From: Adenanthera pavonina
Taxonomy: Eukaryota > Streptophyta > Magnoliopsida > Fabales > Fabaceae
DNA length: 64,000 bases
Assembly: GCA_026686845.1 (NCBI GenBank)
Contig: JAIVEN010000009.1
Coordinates: 40,449,001-40,513,000 of the forward strand
Reading direction: 5' to 3'
Positions 21,547 to 34,060 of the stretch are shown here, in pieces. The position numbers and the translations under genes are program-made. Position 1 is the stretch's first letter; each line of letters starts with the position of its first letter. The notes under the pieces are model-generated. The model was not told the DNA's origin, did no database searches, and worked only from the letters and a program-made list of their open reading frames with translations.

Positions 21547-23250
21547 TCTTTTTGGCCAAAATGAGTTGAACATGAGACAAAGGAGATGGGTAGAATTCTT
21601 AAAAGATTATGAATTTATTTCAAAGTATCATCCTGGGAAGGCTAATGTAGTGGTAGATGTGCTGAGTAGAAAGTTGATCCATATTGCCACAATAATGATG
21701 AGAGAATAGCATTACTGGAAAGCCTGAGAGATATGAAGTTATCTATCAATGTATATCCCAGAGTACTAGTAATGGGATCTATCAATGTATCAAGTGATTT
21801 GCTGAGAAACCTTTGCTATGGTCAACTAGAAAATAATTATCTTTTAGGCATTCGGGAACGAATTGGAATGGTGAAAACCCAGGACTTCGATACACTAGAG
21901 GATGGTATAATTCAGTACTGCAATCGGATTTATATGCCAAATGTTACAAGATTGCAAGAAATTATTCTAGAGTAGGCTCGTAAGAGCAGGTATACTATTT
22001 ACCTAGGCACCACTACGTTGTCCCAAGATTTGAAGCAGGGATACTGGCAGCCAAGCACAGAGAAGGATATCGTAGAGTATGTGGCAAGATGTCTAATTTT
22101 TTAGAAGGTGAAAATTAAACACCAATTGCCAACAGGTTCTTTGTAATCTTTGGAAATTCCTGAGAGGAAATGGGATAGTTTCTCCATGGATTTCATAATG
22201 GGATTAGCAAGGACAACTTCAGGGCACAATGCAATATAGGTAATTGTAGATAGATTGATGAAGTCAGCCTATTTTCTTTCGATTCGGGAGACCATTTCAT
22301 TGGAAAAGTTGGCCTAACTGTATATAATTGAGATCATGAGATTTTAATGAATATTGTGTCAAATAGAGATCCTCAATTTACATCCAGGTTTTGGAAGTCT
22401 ATTCAAAAGGCCATGAGGATGAAGTTGAATTTTAGTACTACTTATCATCCTCAATCTGATAGGAAAACTGAAAGAATAATTTGAACTCTAGAAGACATGA
22501 TACGGGCTTGTGTTCTAGAGAATAAAGGCAATTGGGATCAATACCTGTCATTGGCCGAATTTGCCTATAATAATAACTATCACTCGAGTTTGTAAATGGC
22601 TCATTATAAAGCATTGTATGGCAGAAAATGCAAATCACCATTGTGTTGGGTTGAACTTGGTGAGCGGAGTCTCTTGGGCCCAAATATTCTGAATCAAACC
22701 TCTTAGTAAATAGAGAATATTCATTAAAAGCTTCTGACCGCCCAAAGTTAGCAAAAAAGTTATACAGATAGAAGGAGGAGACCATTGTAGTTTGATGCTG
22801 GAGAACATATATTTCTAAAGGGTACTCCTACTACAAGTGTTGGGAGATCAATTCGAGCAAAGAAGCTCACTATACGCTATATAGGTCTATATCAAATTTT
22901 GGATTGAATTAGGCCAGTAACGTATCGAGTGGAGCTAACACATAATCTCGCAGGATTACATGATATGTTCCATGTATCTTAATTTAAGAAGTATCATCTT
23001 GATCCATCTCACATAATTGATGAGGAGGAAGTTCAAGTACAAGAGGATCTAACTTTTGAGGTGATGCCGCTACAAATTCTTGATGCAAAGGTGAAACAGC
23101 TGAGGAATAAAACCATCAAATTAGTGAAAGTGCTATGGAATGGCCTAACATCCAATGATAGCATGTGGGAGACAGAAAAATCCATGCGAAGGAGGTATCC
23201 TAAGATTTTTACCTGAGGTAAGAATTTGAAATTTCGAGGAGAAAATTTTA
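21547..23250 (+). pseudogene. Gypsy RNase H end, integrase and chromodomain-like tail
   Basis: After the copia LTR the RNase H end reads LNMRQRRWVEFLKDYEF, SKYHPGKANVVVDVLSRK. The integrase follows with heavy frameshifting: GYWQPSTEKDIVEYVARC (zinc-binding region), IPERKWDSFSMDFIMGL (first catalytic Asp), VIVDRLMKSAYFL, then a degraded core near 22370-22470 where the second Asp and the Glu cannot be read in one frame. Further on come PIIITI and YGRKCKSPLCW-type remnants, RPVTYRVEL, and near the end LTFEVMPLQILDAKVKQLRN and VKVLWNGLTSNDSMWETE, which match the C-terminal chromodomain-containing region of plant gypsy integrases. It ends at TGA or TAA before the polypurine tract. Many stops make it inactive. 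Confidence 0.87.
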
Positions 23251-23264
23251 TAAAGAGAGGAGAA
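23251..23264 (+). other. Polypurine tract of the + gypsy element
   Basis: AAAGAGAGGAGAA immediately precedes the LTR start TGTAACAACC at 23265. This is the normal plus-strand priming site position. Confidence 0.85.
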
Positions 23265-26200
23265 TGTAACAACCCTCATTACATTATCCCAAACTTAGTC
23301 TCTAGCTAACAAAGTAAAATTGATGATATGTGCAGGAACAGAAGAGGAGATTAGAGGCAGAAACACTCTACGTCGTGGCCTGAATAGGGGTATTGTGGCA
23401 AACAATAAGAAACTTCGTTAAACTTTTTAGACAAAAGGGGCTCACACCACAGTGAACTTACCTCGCATCATGTCACCAACCCTCAGATTTTTATAAATCA
23501 GAAGCATTTCAGCCAATCGAAGCAAAGAGAAATGGAGGAGTACCGAGGGAGCCACGTTAATACCGAGGGAGTTGCGTTAAGGTTTGAGATTTTTGACCCT
23601 TAGAGGTGATTTCTAGACTCTAGAAACTTGATAGATTGTTGGTACATGATTCTTACTCCTCCCTCTCCATTTTTCTTCAGTTTTTGAGCTGAATTTTCAC
23701 GTATCTATATTTGGGTTTTCGGTTTTGGTTGAAATCCACCAATTAAAATGGATGAAATGGGATTAATGAAGTGTTATTTAGTGCTAATAATGCCTGGGTA
23801 TGAGTTTTAGAGAGAGTATGTATTGTTTAAGCCTAACCCTAGGTTATTTTCGGTTGAGGAAATTGGAAATCCAAAATATGTGTGGTTGGTTTGAGTTTTA
23901 ATGATCTTTAGGAGCTCAATAATACATAAAAATGGTATTAGAACCTTGGGTTAAGCATAATTGGTGGAGTTATGGATTTTGGTCAAGTTGTATATTATGT
24001 TAATTAAGATATTATAGCATTATAGTGGTTGTTCAGTTGACCGGAGGAGTACAAGTTGTGGTAGGCAATCCGAGGAGCTTGTGGAATCCACGTGTGTGGT
24101 ATTAACAACTTAAGGCAACTAGATGTTTGTATTATGTGTATTATATGTTAGTATATATATGTATATATATGTATGATTCTATTCATACCACAATATTATT
24201 ATGTGTGTGTATGATTTTTTTACATATCATAGTATGCACACAGCTAAACATTATAGTAGATGATGATGATATGATATTACATGAGATCATAGCATGACAT
24301 TGAGAAACACGATGATGTTGATGATTACATGATGATATGATACGGACATCACCACTACATAAACAATGTGAGCAAAGGTGGATCAGGTGGTGATGATTGT
24401 AACACCCCTCATGATATTTTCTTGGTTTTGTATTCAGGATCGGAGGAAGCTCGAAGTGGAGTCTGGAGGAGCTCCACGCCGCGGCCTGAAGAAGGTCCAC
24501 TGCGGTGAGTGATGTCCAGTAGCATTTTCCGGAGATTTTACTGTGGCACAGCGCCGAGATATGCTGGAGCCGCGACAAGAGTCAGGAAAATTGCTTAAAT
24601 CTGGACTAGTTCAGTCGGACGGAAAAGAAAGAAATGAAGGGAGCGACGGAGGAGACCGAGGGAGCTGAGCTAGGGTTCGATATTTCCGGCTTCTAGGAGT
24701 GATTTTTGAACCTCAAGAGCTTGGATTCATGTTGGTAAGTGTTCTCTACTCCTCCCTCTCCATCTTCTTCGGTTAAGATTTGGGATTTTCGAGGTTAAGG
24801 TTGGATTTCCTGTTTAGGGTAAAATCCACAGATTGAAATGGTTGAAATGGGGTTAAGGAAGTGTGTTTCAGTGTTATTGTTGCTTTAGTGTGAGTTTTGA
24901 AGGGATTATGCGTGTTTAGAGCTTAACCCTAGGTTGTTCTTGGTTGGGAGTGTGAGGAATCCGAGTGGTATGGATTTGTGTGGTGCTTGAATGGGTCCTA
25001 AGAGCTAGTTATTGCATGAAAGAGTTGTTGGAACCTTGGGTTATGCTTAATTGGTTGGATTGTGATGTTTGGATATTGGTATTATTAAGGCTGTGCGATT
25101 ACTTGGAGGAAGCTAGTCATGGGATTGGTGTCCAAGAGAACTTGTGGAACTCGTAAGAGCGTGGTGTTGACAGCTTGAGGTAACCGGATGTTTGTTTTAT
25201 ATGATTATATGTTGATATATCTATATGTACGTATATGCATGTTCCTTTTCATACCACGATATTGATTGTGTGTGTGAATGGTTTCTCTACATCTCGTGGT
25301 ATGTACAACTTGTTGATAGATGATGATTGTATATGTCATGATGTGTAGCATCCCCATACCATTGCATGCTAGCATGTCTATATGATGTGTGATATGATGA
25401 TATATGTATATGTATATGTGTGTAGAGGCATGTTGGCATGACATTGACATCATCACCATATGATTACATGGTGAGAGATGGACGATGAGGTGATGATGAT
25501 GATGAGATATGATGTGATACAGATCCCTATCACTAAACCCTCTCCCCGGAAGAGCCAAGCAGTAGAGGACATGATATGATTGATATCCCTGTCACTAAAT
25601 CCTCTCCTTGGGAGAGCCAGGTGGCAGTGGATTTGGGGATGCACCTTCCCTAAATCACCATTAATTCGTGATGGTCCAGGGGAAGGAAAGCCACGGTCCG
25701 AGCTCTAGTGTAACCATTGGCCCGGTTGCATTAGGGTCAGGTGAGTTTGGTGATGTCCTGGAATCGGTCTTCACCGACTATTGGAAGGGAATCATCTATT
25801 GATATGTCTTATGATGACGATAGCTCGTGGTTCTAGCCGTGTATGAGGGAGAACATGCATACCATTCATTAGCATTGCATTACACGACTGTGTGGGTCAG
25901 TATATATATATATATAATATTGTGTGTGGTTGTTCCCGGTTACTGAGACGTTGTCTCATTCCCATCTCCCATGACTAATCCTTTCAGGTGACGATTCTGG
26001 CACTAGTCTGGAGAAGCAGCAGGAGTAGCTGTGTACGTGGGAATAGTTTATATAGTGTTTGTAATTTGGATAATGTAACCTGTGCCAAGTAGGATAGATG
26101 GTTTTGTATTGGATGTATGATGTCTTCAGATGGTTGTAAGTATGTGGTATGATTGTGTTGTGTATGCCTGTTGTGTCGATCTTTATAGTGTTGTCAAGTT

Positions 26201-26976
26201 GGGGTTTAAGGGGGTCAAATCTTAGAGAAGTGGTTTCTCTGAGGTGAAACCTCTTTGAACAAGTTTGTTTAGGGATTTTGGACCCTGTATGGTTGGGTTT
26301 CAAGTGACCAGTTGCCTTGGGTGGCAATTGGAGGTGGTTAGTGGTGAGTTTTGGTCAATAAGTGACCAAAACAGTGTTAAGGGTCCAAAATCTACATACG
26401 GAGTTGAATTGAGGTAAAAGTGGTGTCCTTGGTTAGATGGGGACTACATTGACTTGTAGGAGTTGGAATCAGGTCAATCAGAGGTCGGAGCATAAAGTTA
26501 TGCGCGTGGGAAGTTCATCCCAGAATGTTGAATTTGCTTACATGGTATATCAGCAGGGGGCGCCACAGCGCGGGAAGGCAGGCCGCGACGCCAGAGGAGA
26601 CAGAAATGATGGAGAAGCAGGGGAGGCTGGAGCCACGACGGTATTGTAGCGGCTGCGGTCCCCAGCCCAGTTTTTGGTGTTTTATGGGTCATTTCCGCTG
26701 TGTTGAGGCATTTGAGAGTTGTTTTGTGTTGTCAGGGTTGTGTTTGGCTGAATTTTGAAGTTTTTGGGTTATGTCAGGAGGTGTTTGGAGGTAGGGTGTT
26801 ACAATGATAATATATGATATAATATGATATGATGAGATATAATATTGGTGAAATAAGGAAGGGATCCATGTCGTCAAAGTCTCTCCTATGGCCAAGAGAA
26901 AGGTGGCAATGGACTACATCTTTGCTAAAATCACCACCAATTTGTGGGGGTCGAGGGAAAGGAGAGCCATGGTCTA
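23265..26976 (+). repeat. LTR copy B of the outer gypsy element (incomplete)
   Basis: It repeats the start of LTR A (TGTAACAACCCTCATTACAT) and follows it through about 24397, is interrupted by a solo LTR (24398-26803), continues 26809-26976, and is then cut by a reversed LTR at 26977. The continuation of this copy beyond 26976 is not found with confidence. By position next to the polypurine tract it should be the 3' LTR of the gag-pol at 12094-23250. Confidence 0.82.
24398..26803 (+). mobile_element. Solo LTR (TGTAACACCC family) nested in LTR B
   Basis: It begins TGTAACACCCCTCATGA and ends GGTAGGGTGTTACA with perfect ATGAT duplications (24393-24397 and 26804-26808). At 2406 bp without interruption it is the best reference copy of this family in the window. 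It contains the palindrome TGAGACGTTGTCTCA at 25944-25958. Confidence 0.92.
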
Positions 26977-28403
26977 TGTAACACCCTACCTCCTAACACC
27001 TCCAATCTCAACCAAAAACTTCAAGATTCAACCAATCACAACCCTAACGTCTCAAAACAACTTCAATACAGTGAAAATGACCCCAAAAAGGCAAAAATTG
27101 GGTTGAAGCCACGGCCGCTACAATAACGTCGCGGCTCCAGCCTCCCCTAATATGCACTTGCTTCTAGCCTCACTTGCGCCGTAGCCTAGACTCTAGAGCC
27201 GCAGCGCCCCATGCTGATATTCCATATCAGCAACTTTCATACTCCGGGGTGAACATCCGACGTGCATAACTTTAAGTTCCAACCTTCGATTAATTTGATT
27301 CCAACTCCTACAAGTCAATATAGTCCCAATCTAGCCATAGACACCACTTTCACCTCAAGCTAACTTTGTATGGAGATTCTGAACCCTTGACACCGTTTTG
27401 GCCACTTATTAACCAAAACTCACCACTAACAGCCTCCAATTGCCCCCAAAGGCAACTGGTCGCTTAAAGACCATTCATACAGGTCCAAAACTCCCAAACC
27501 AACTTGTCCAAGGAGATTGTATCCCAAAGGAACCACTCCTCTTAGATTTGACCCTCTTGAACCCCAACTAGACAAACTGGCTACATGCCCCAAAATATAC
27601 CAATTAGGCACAAATACACCTTTCCTCACACATAGCACATACACACAACATTCATCCATATATCCATTACAAAACCTTCTATCCTACTTAGTACATAAAA
27701 AATTATCCAAAATTACAAATACTACATAGACTATTCCCACGCATGTAGCTACTCCCGCGTCTTCTCTGGACTAGTGTCAGAACCGTCACCTAAAAGTTTA
27801 GTCATGGGAAAGGGGTGTACGACAATGTCTCAGTAACTGGGGACAATCACAAACATATATATACTGACCCACACAATCATGAAATACAATGCTAATGAAT
27901 GGTATGCATGTTCTCCCTCATGCACGGCTAGAACCATGGGCTGTCATCATCACAAGACATTTCAATAGATGATTCCCTTCCAACAGTTAGTGAATGATTC
28001 CGGGACATCACTAAGCTCACCTTGCTCTAATGCAACCAGGGCAATGGTTACACTAGAGCTCGGACCGTGGCTCTCCATTCCCTAGACCATCTCGAATTAA
28101 TGGTGATTTAGGGAAGGTGCAACCCCAAATCCACTGTCATCTAGCTCTCTCAAGGAGGGAATTTAGTGACAGGGATATTTCATCAATCATATTGTCCTCT
28201 GCCGGCTGGCTCTCCCATGGAGAGGATTTAGCAGCAGGGATCTTTATTATATCATCATCTCATATCACATTACCTCATCATCACCTCATCATGAATGGTG
28301 ATGATGTCAATGTCATGCCAACATGCCTTTACACACATATATTTTCTCTACTTTGTGAAAGTTTATCCAACATTCGTATGTTAAGAGATAATCATTAGTA
28401 TAA
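26977..28403 (-). mobile_element. Truncated LTR of the TGTAACACCC family, reversed
   Basis: On the + strand it starts TGTAACACCCTACCTCCTAA, the reverse complement of the end of LTRs such as 24398-26803, and follows that family backwards for 1.4 kb, including the palindrome near 27820. It stops at about 28403, where copia sequence begins. The remaining 1 kb of the LTR and the second target duplication (left copy would be GTCTA, 26972-26976) are not found, so the right part was deleted or displaced. Confidence 0.8.
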
Positions 28404-28843
28404 TCATCATGTTGGACAGTCATAACTTTGAAATTTTGTTCTTGAAAATTCAAATTTTGAAGGATCAACAGACGAATTTTGAGGCATCACCGAGAACTGT
28501 TCTTTCTAACAACAGGCCGAAGTTTGTCTGTTGGGTATCCAATATTCGAATGTTGACCATGCTGACTTCCTCAGAAACTCAATTTTTCACAGAAATTCAT
28601 CTAACACATAATCAATATACGAGTTTCAACTTTAAAAACTTACAGATTGGATTCAGAAACTCAGAATTTTTGCCCTTTACTTCACTCTTTGATTGTTCCT
28701 TTCCAGTGTGCTCCATTTTTTAGATTTATTGCCAATGAATCTCATGAGGAGCACCTGCAACTTAAATTAAACACTCTCTGGTGCTAAAGTTAGAACTAAT
28801 TCAATGTTCGAAAAATTAAAAACAGAATTACATACAGATTTAC
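28404..28843 (-). other. 3' noncoding region of the copia element
   Basis: It lies downstream of the RNase H stop on the - strand. It contains short motifs related to those in this copia family's LTR (CAACAGACGAATTTT near 28463 and AGTTTGTCTGTTG near 28522) but does not align end to end with the LTRs at 19874 or 46382. The 104-codon + frame here (28409-28723) is considered chance. Confidence 0.5.
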
Positions 28844-29367
28844 TTACAGTTCATTGGGATTTACCATGCCCAATTCTCTTCTTATCTTGCAATATCTATC
28901 TTCTGACAGAGGCTTTGTCAGGATATCTGCAACTTGATCTTCAGTTGGGATGTACTCTAGTCTGATTTCTCCTTTCAAAACATGATCCCTTATGAAGTGG
29001 TGCCTAACTTCAATATGTTTTGTCCTTGAGTGCATGATAGGATTTTTTGTGATATTGATGGCACTTTGATTGTCACACATGATTGGTATTTCTTTCAACT
29101 TAACCTCAAGATCTTCCAGTTGCTGTTTCATCAAGATGATTTGGGCACAACAGCTTCCAGCTACAACATACTCAGCTTCTGCTGTGGATAGGGCCACACT
29201 GTTTTGCTTTTTGCTAAACCATGAAACCAAGGATCCTCCAAGAAACTGACAAGTTCCACTTGTGCTTTTTCTGTCAGTTTTGGATCCTGTAAAATCAGCA
29301 TCAGTGTATCCTTTGAGATCTTCTCCATTGTCCTTTGGATACTAAAGACCCATCTATGATGTTCCAA
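28844..29367 (-). pseudogene. Copia RNase H domain
   Basis: The frame 29230-28844 reads MVSWFSKKQNSVALSTAEAE, then YVVAGSCCAQIIL, MCDNQSAINITKNP, HSRTKHIEVRHHFIRD and DQVADILTKPL, the conserved RNase H blocks of plant copia elements, ending in a stop after GMVNPNEL. The upstream part (29367-29231) supplies the KGYTDADF block in another frame, so there is at least one frameshift around 29220. The domain itself keeps its acidic residues. Confidence 0.92.
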
Positions 29368-30693
29368 TCAGATATTTGAAGATTCTCTTCACAGCAGTAG
29401 CATGGGCTTCTTTGGGATATGATTGGAACCTTACACACATACAGACACTAAACATAATGTCAGGTCTGCTGGTAGTTAAGTACAGCAGGGATCCAATCAT
29501 TCTCCTATACTAAGTTATGTCAAACAATTTCCCTTTCTCATCCATGTCCAGTTTGGTTGCAGTAGCCATAGGTGTCCCCATTGGCTTGGCATTTTCCATT
29601 CCAAACTTCTTCAGCAATTCCTTCAGATACTTGGATTGATTGAGGAAGATACCATCATTGCTTTGTCTGATTTGCAGTCCAAGGAAGAAGTTGAGTTCAC
29701 CCATCATAGACATTTCGAATTCCCCCTGCATTAACTTAGAAAAATTCTTGCAAAGAGATTCATTAGTTGCACCAAATATAATATCATCAACATAGATTTG
29801 AACAATGAGTAAATCTTTGTTTTCTTTCTTAGTAAATAAAGTTGTGTCTACTTTTCCTCTGTTAAACCCCTTTTCAGTTAGAAAATTACTTAATCTTTCA
29901 TATCACGCTCTAGGGGCTTGCTTCAAGCAGTAAAGAGCTTTCTTTAGTTTATACACATGGTTTGATTTTGTAGAATCCTCAAAACCTAGAGGTTGATCTA
30001 CATAAACTTCTTCCATGATATATCCATTCAGAAAAGCACTCTTTACATCCATTTGATATATTTTCATGCATGCATATGCTAATCGAATTCTAATTGCTTC
30101 TAATCTAGCTATTGGAGCAAAGGTTTCCTCAAAATCAATACCCTCTTCTTGATTATAACCTTTAGCAACCAGTTTAGCTTTATTTCTGATGATTGATCCT
30201 GATTCATCAAGTTTATTTCTAAAAACCCATTTGGTACCTATGACAGGATGATTTTTGGGTCTTGGTACTAAATCCAGACTTGATTTCTTTCAAATTGATT
30301 TCATTCATCCTGCATAGCTAGAATCCAGTACTCATCAGTTAAGGATTCCTCAGTACATTTAGGTTCAATTTGTGATATGAAAGCACAATTAATCATTTGA
30401 TCCCTTAACTATTTTCTGGTTCTAACTTTCTCTTGAACATTCCCTATCACTTGATCAACAGGATGATTCCTTTGATATTTCCAAGCTCTAGGGAGTTCTT
30501 GAGATATTTGTTCATTTTCTTCTTCAAAATCTTTCTCCTGAATATCTTCCTCTATATTAATAGATTCAGATATTTTTGGAGGCTCAATTATATCTTCATT
30601 AGAGATATCTAACTTCTTAAGATTTGAAACAAGATCATCCTCATTAGTAACATGTTTAGAAGCGGTTTCATTTTCAATAAACACTACATGCAC
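29368..30693 (-). pseudogene. Copia reverse transcriptase region
   Basis: Reading leftward from 30693: an acidic linker (EEDIQEKDFEEENEQIS), then RT blocks for the fingers and palm, with VQIYVDDIIFGATNE at about 29785-29830 carrying an intact catalytic YVDD. Next come GELNFFLGLQIRQ, DGIFLNQSKYLKELLKKFGM and PMGTPMATATKLD (29731-29510). Frame breaks lie near 30290 and 30405. A stop near 29905 falls where the family has Trp (PRAWYERL), a TGG-to-TGA change, and another follows at about 29508. The protein would copy element RNA into DNA but is not translatable as is. Confidence 0.88.
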
Positions 30694-30704
30694 AGATTCC
30701 TCTA

Positions 30705-31973
30705 CTAAATTAGACCTTTTATTAAAAACTCTATATGCTTTATTCTACTAGAATAGCCCAGAAATATACCTTCATTGGATTTGGGATCAAACTTACCCAG
30801 ATTTTCTTTCCCATTGTTGTGAATGAAGCATTTGCACCCAAACATATGGAGATGTGACAGATTTGGCTTTCTTCCCTTGTACAGCTCGTATGGAGTCTTT
30901 CCAAGGATTGGTCTGATGTAGGCTCTGTTTATGATAAAGCTTGCTGTATTTACTGCATCAGCCCAAAACACTTGAGATAGCTCCTTTTCATTCAGCATAG
31001 CTCTAGCCATCTCTCCAATGGTTCTGTTCTTCCTTTCTACTACTCCATTTTGTTCAGGAGTTCTTGGAGCTGAGAGGTTGTGATTAATTCCATGCTCATT
31101 GTAGTACTCCAGAAAGTATGAGTTTTCAAACTCTCCTCCATGATCTGACCTGATAGACACAATGGAAATACCTTTATCATTTTGCACTTTTTTAGCTAAG
31201 GTTACAAATGCATCAAAGGTATCACTTTTAGAGGAAAGAAATAATGTCCATGTAAATCTAGAGTAATCATCCACAATTACAAGCACATACAGATTACCAC
31301 CAATGCTTTTTACCCTAGATGGACCAATTAAATCCATATGTAGTAGTTCTAGTGGTCTACTTGTGGTGACTACATTTTTAGGTTTAAAAGAAGATTTAGT
31401 TTGCTTTCCTCTTAAGCATGCATCACATTCTTTGTCTTTTTCAAAAGCAATTTTTGGCAGGCCAGTAACTTGCTCGTTTTTAACCAATTTTGAAAGCTGA
31501 TTCATGTTAACATGAGCTAATCTTTTATGCCACAACCAACTATCATTATCCTGACTAATCAGACAAACAGAATCTATGGGAGGAAGTTCATCAAGATCAA
31601 TAGTATAGCAGTTACCATCCCTTTGAGCTTTAAGGATTACTTTGTGATCGCTTTTTCTGATAACCAGGCAAAACTTTGAGTCAAACAGCACCCAATTTCC
31701 TTTGTCACATGTTTGGCTCACACTCAGCAGATTGTGGTTGAGGCCTATCACAAACAGCACCTCTTCAATGGATGTTTCAGGATTTTTGCCCACAATGCCA
31801 ATGCTAACTATTCTGCCATACTGATCACCTCCAAAGGTCACCTTTCCTCCTTTTTTGTCTCTAAGGGTGATGAACTTCTCCTTGTCACCAGTCATGTGAC
31901 TTGAGCAGGCACTGTCCATGTACCATTTGTTGTTCCTTTTAGCTCTGAGATAGACCTGCAAAACAAAGTTCAA
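30705..31973 (-). CDS. Copia protease end, GAG-pre-integrase and integrase core (422 codons open)
   Basis: This is the longest open frame in the window. Near the N-terminus WYMDSACSSHMTGDKEKF is the copia aspartic protease, with DSA as the active triad. Residues about 150-205 hold the integrase zinc-binding motif (HKRLAHVN ... CDACLRGK). The DDE core follows: HMDLIGPSR (first Asp), SIRSDHGGEFENSYF (second Asp) and PEQNGVVERKNRT (Glu), with spacing typical of copia integrases. The C-terminal GCKCFIHNNGKENLGKFDP and GIFLGYSS blocks are normal. The frame ends in an aberrant tail at 30705, where a frameshift separates it from RT. All three catalytic acids are present, so the segment is recent or selected, but it is only part of a polyprotein. 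Confidence 0.9.
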   Translation of the reverse strand: MNFVLQVYLRAKRNNKWYMDSACSSHMTGDKEKFITLRDKKGGKVTFGGDQYGRIVSIGIVGKNPETSIEEVLFVIGLNHNLLSVSQTCDKGNWVLFDSKFCLVIRKSDHKVILKAQRDGNCYTIDLDELPPIDSVCLISQDNDSWLWHKRLAHVNMNQLSKLVKNEQVTGLPKIAFEKDKECDACLRGKQTKSSFKPKNVVTTSRPLELLHMDLIGPSRVKSIGGNLYVLVIVDDYSRFTWTLFLSSKSDTFDAFVTLAKKVQNDKGISIVSIRSDHGGEFENSYFLEYYNEHGINHNLSAPRTPEQNGVVERKNRTIGEMARAMLNEKELSQVFWADAVNTASFIINRAYIRPILGKTPYELYKGRKPNLSHLHMFGCKCFIHNNGKENLGKFDPKSNEGIFLGYSSRIKHIEFLIKGLI

Positions 31974-32155
31974 GTTTTCTTCTTAGGTACACAAATCTGC
32001 TTGGGTCCTTTTCTGTCGGTGGTGTTTTCCCTAGATACAGATGTACCTTTGGGAACCCATTTAACCTTCCTGTCGAGTCCATTTTTCTTTATAGTACAAG
32101 AGCTGGAAATATGTCCCTTTTTGTTACAGAAATAATAGGTGGTAAAGGACATAAT
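31970..32155 (-). pseudogene. Copia second CCHC zinc knuckle and linker
   Basis: Just upstream of protease the frame reads TTYYFCNKKGHISSSCTIKK, a CCHC knuckle of the kind found before protease in Tork-like copia elements, then VKWVPKGTSVS and KGPKQICVPKK. Copia similarity stops at about 32150; residues further upstream in the open frame come from adjoining LTR sequence. Confidence 0.82.
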
Positions 32156-32159
32156 AGCA

Positions 32160-34060
32160 CAATGGCACAGATCTAAAAGTATATACATGGTTTTATACAT
32201 AATTTAAAAATATACACTCACAGCTTGAAAATACCATCAAGCATCTTTCTCTTCTTCATTCTCCTTGCCTTTTCTTTAGACTCCTTTGCCATAGCCTGTG
32301 CCTATCATTTGAGATACTTGAGGGGGTGACATTTGGGGATATTCTCAGTAGCAAGTTACATTCTATGGAATTATGTCAATCATGTCAAATAACTCATATT
32401 TGATTACATTTAATCACATCAATCATATTTAAATAATAAATTGCCACATTGGTCATAAAAAAATTTGGCAGCATAACGGCTTAGAAGATGGATATCCTGG
32501 GGAATAAAACCCTTAATTTTATAGCCAAGACCAATCAAAGAAATCACAATTGCGATATGGCAACACAATTTAATCATAGAAAGACAATGAAAGAACATAA
32601 AACAAGAATATGAAACTTAACTACCTTTGGTGCTTGCACTTGGCTTTCCTCTTTAAACCAAAGCTTCCTCTAGTTTTTCCAACTTCTTCAAGTCCCTAAA
32701 CATCATTAAACACATGCCAAGCCACTGATTTCATGGCTAATCACAAAAAGTTCTCATAAAACTCTTGAAACCCTTAAATTCTCAAACTTTTTATCTTAAG
32801 CTCTATCTTCAAGCCAACCCTTGTCTTTTAGGTTTTTCATCATGGGGAATTCATTTTTGCCATCAAATTAATGAAATTCCAACCTTAAGACACTCAAATG
32901 ATCTGGCCAAAAATCTTCTCCAAAGGAAAAAGAATGGTTCTTTCACGAACTTGCTTAAAACATACCATAATTGTTTCCTTTCGTAAAATCTCATGCTTTC
33001 TCTTGATCTTATGGTTTAAAAACAACTTTCCTTCCCATTAATCATGCTTGGCTAGATTAGAACAGTGGATGAAGGAGAGAAAATTTCAAGGAAACTAACT
33101 CATAGAGCTTAGAAACTATATTAGAACACTTAAAAAACACAAGAGGTTTGCTTACCAATTTTCCTTGCTTTTCTTCCTTTTTTTTCTTCTCTTTTTCTTT
33201 CCTCCTTCACCCCACGTAGCCTCCCTTTCTTTCACCTTTGCTACAGCTTCTCTTCCCTCTTTCTAAGTGTCCAAAACGTCCAACTTGAGGAAGTATAAAT
33301 AAAAGATGCTAACCAATGAAATCATGCCACCAAAGCTTCTTAATTTTTCTTGCAATTTCATGAAAATAATAAATTAATGCTATTTTGTCATGTGCAGCTT
33401 GAGGAACATGAAATAGGGAGTATTTTGCTTCAAAAATATTGTACTTTTATTTATCCAGATATATCTTGAACCGATCTGGACAAATAAAGCTACTTTAGTA
33501 GTATATTTTACTATTATTGAGATACTAATTATAATTATATTAGGATATAAAATTACCATAATATCCTTATCCCAATTGGTCCAAATATAAGACCCACACC
33601 TTTTTCTTGAATGAATATTGCCTCTTCCTGTAGTCCAGACTGACCTTTATTGGGTAAGACATTAATATTAAATCATAATTACCCAATAAATATTATTTTG
33701 GTCTTAATAAATTTTATATTGTATTCCATTGGTCTTAGCTCATTGATAGCTTCATTTTGACTATAATTTTTCATATTTATAAAAATGCCCTTGACCCGAG
33801 ACAAATTTATAATTTTTAAAACTTTTGGGTCAGTAGGTGTAATTTTTGCCAAAATATTTGACTTCTCTTCCCCACGTGAATTCTGATATGGGGACAAAAT
33901 TATCATTTCCATAATTCTTAGGGGCAAAAATATAATTTCTCATTTTTTTGTCCAATCAGGAAAAATAACCTCTTTACCCTATTTCACGTAAAACGGTATC
34001 TACCCTTTTTTACAAATTTCATATACATTTTTAGTTATCTAACATCTTAGAGATGTTACA
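32160..34060 (-). mobile_element. Truncated LTR of the - strand gypsy family
   Basis: From about 32230 the sequence follows, in order, the solo LTR 7366-10467 from its position near 8480 to its right end (ending AGAGATGTTACA at 34060). The left third of the LTR is absent, replaced by copia sequence. No gene: the + frame at 32765-32986 is chance. Confidence 0.7.

Larger units (their letters stand above)
28404..32155 (-). mobile_element. Ty1/copia element, truncated: second zinc knuckle to 3' leader
   Basis: A - strand copia polyprotein runs from a CCHC knuckle near 32130 through protease, integrase, RT and RNase H to 28844, followed by about 440 bp of 3' noncoding sequence. Neither LTR is attached. 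The right end lacks the gag core, which is found in the same orientation at 45066-46326 next to a copia LTR. This is the best preserved coding region in the window, with only a few stops and frameshifts. Confidence 0.85.
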
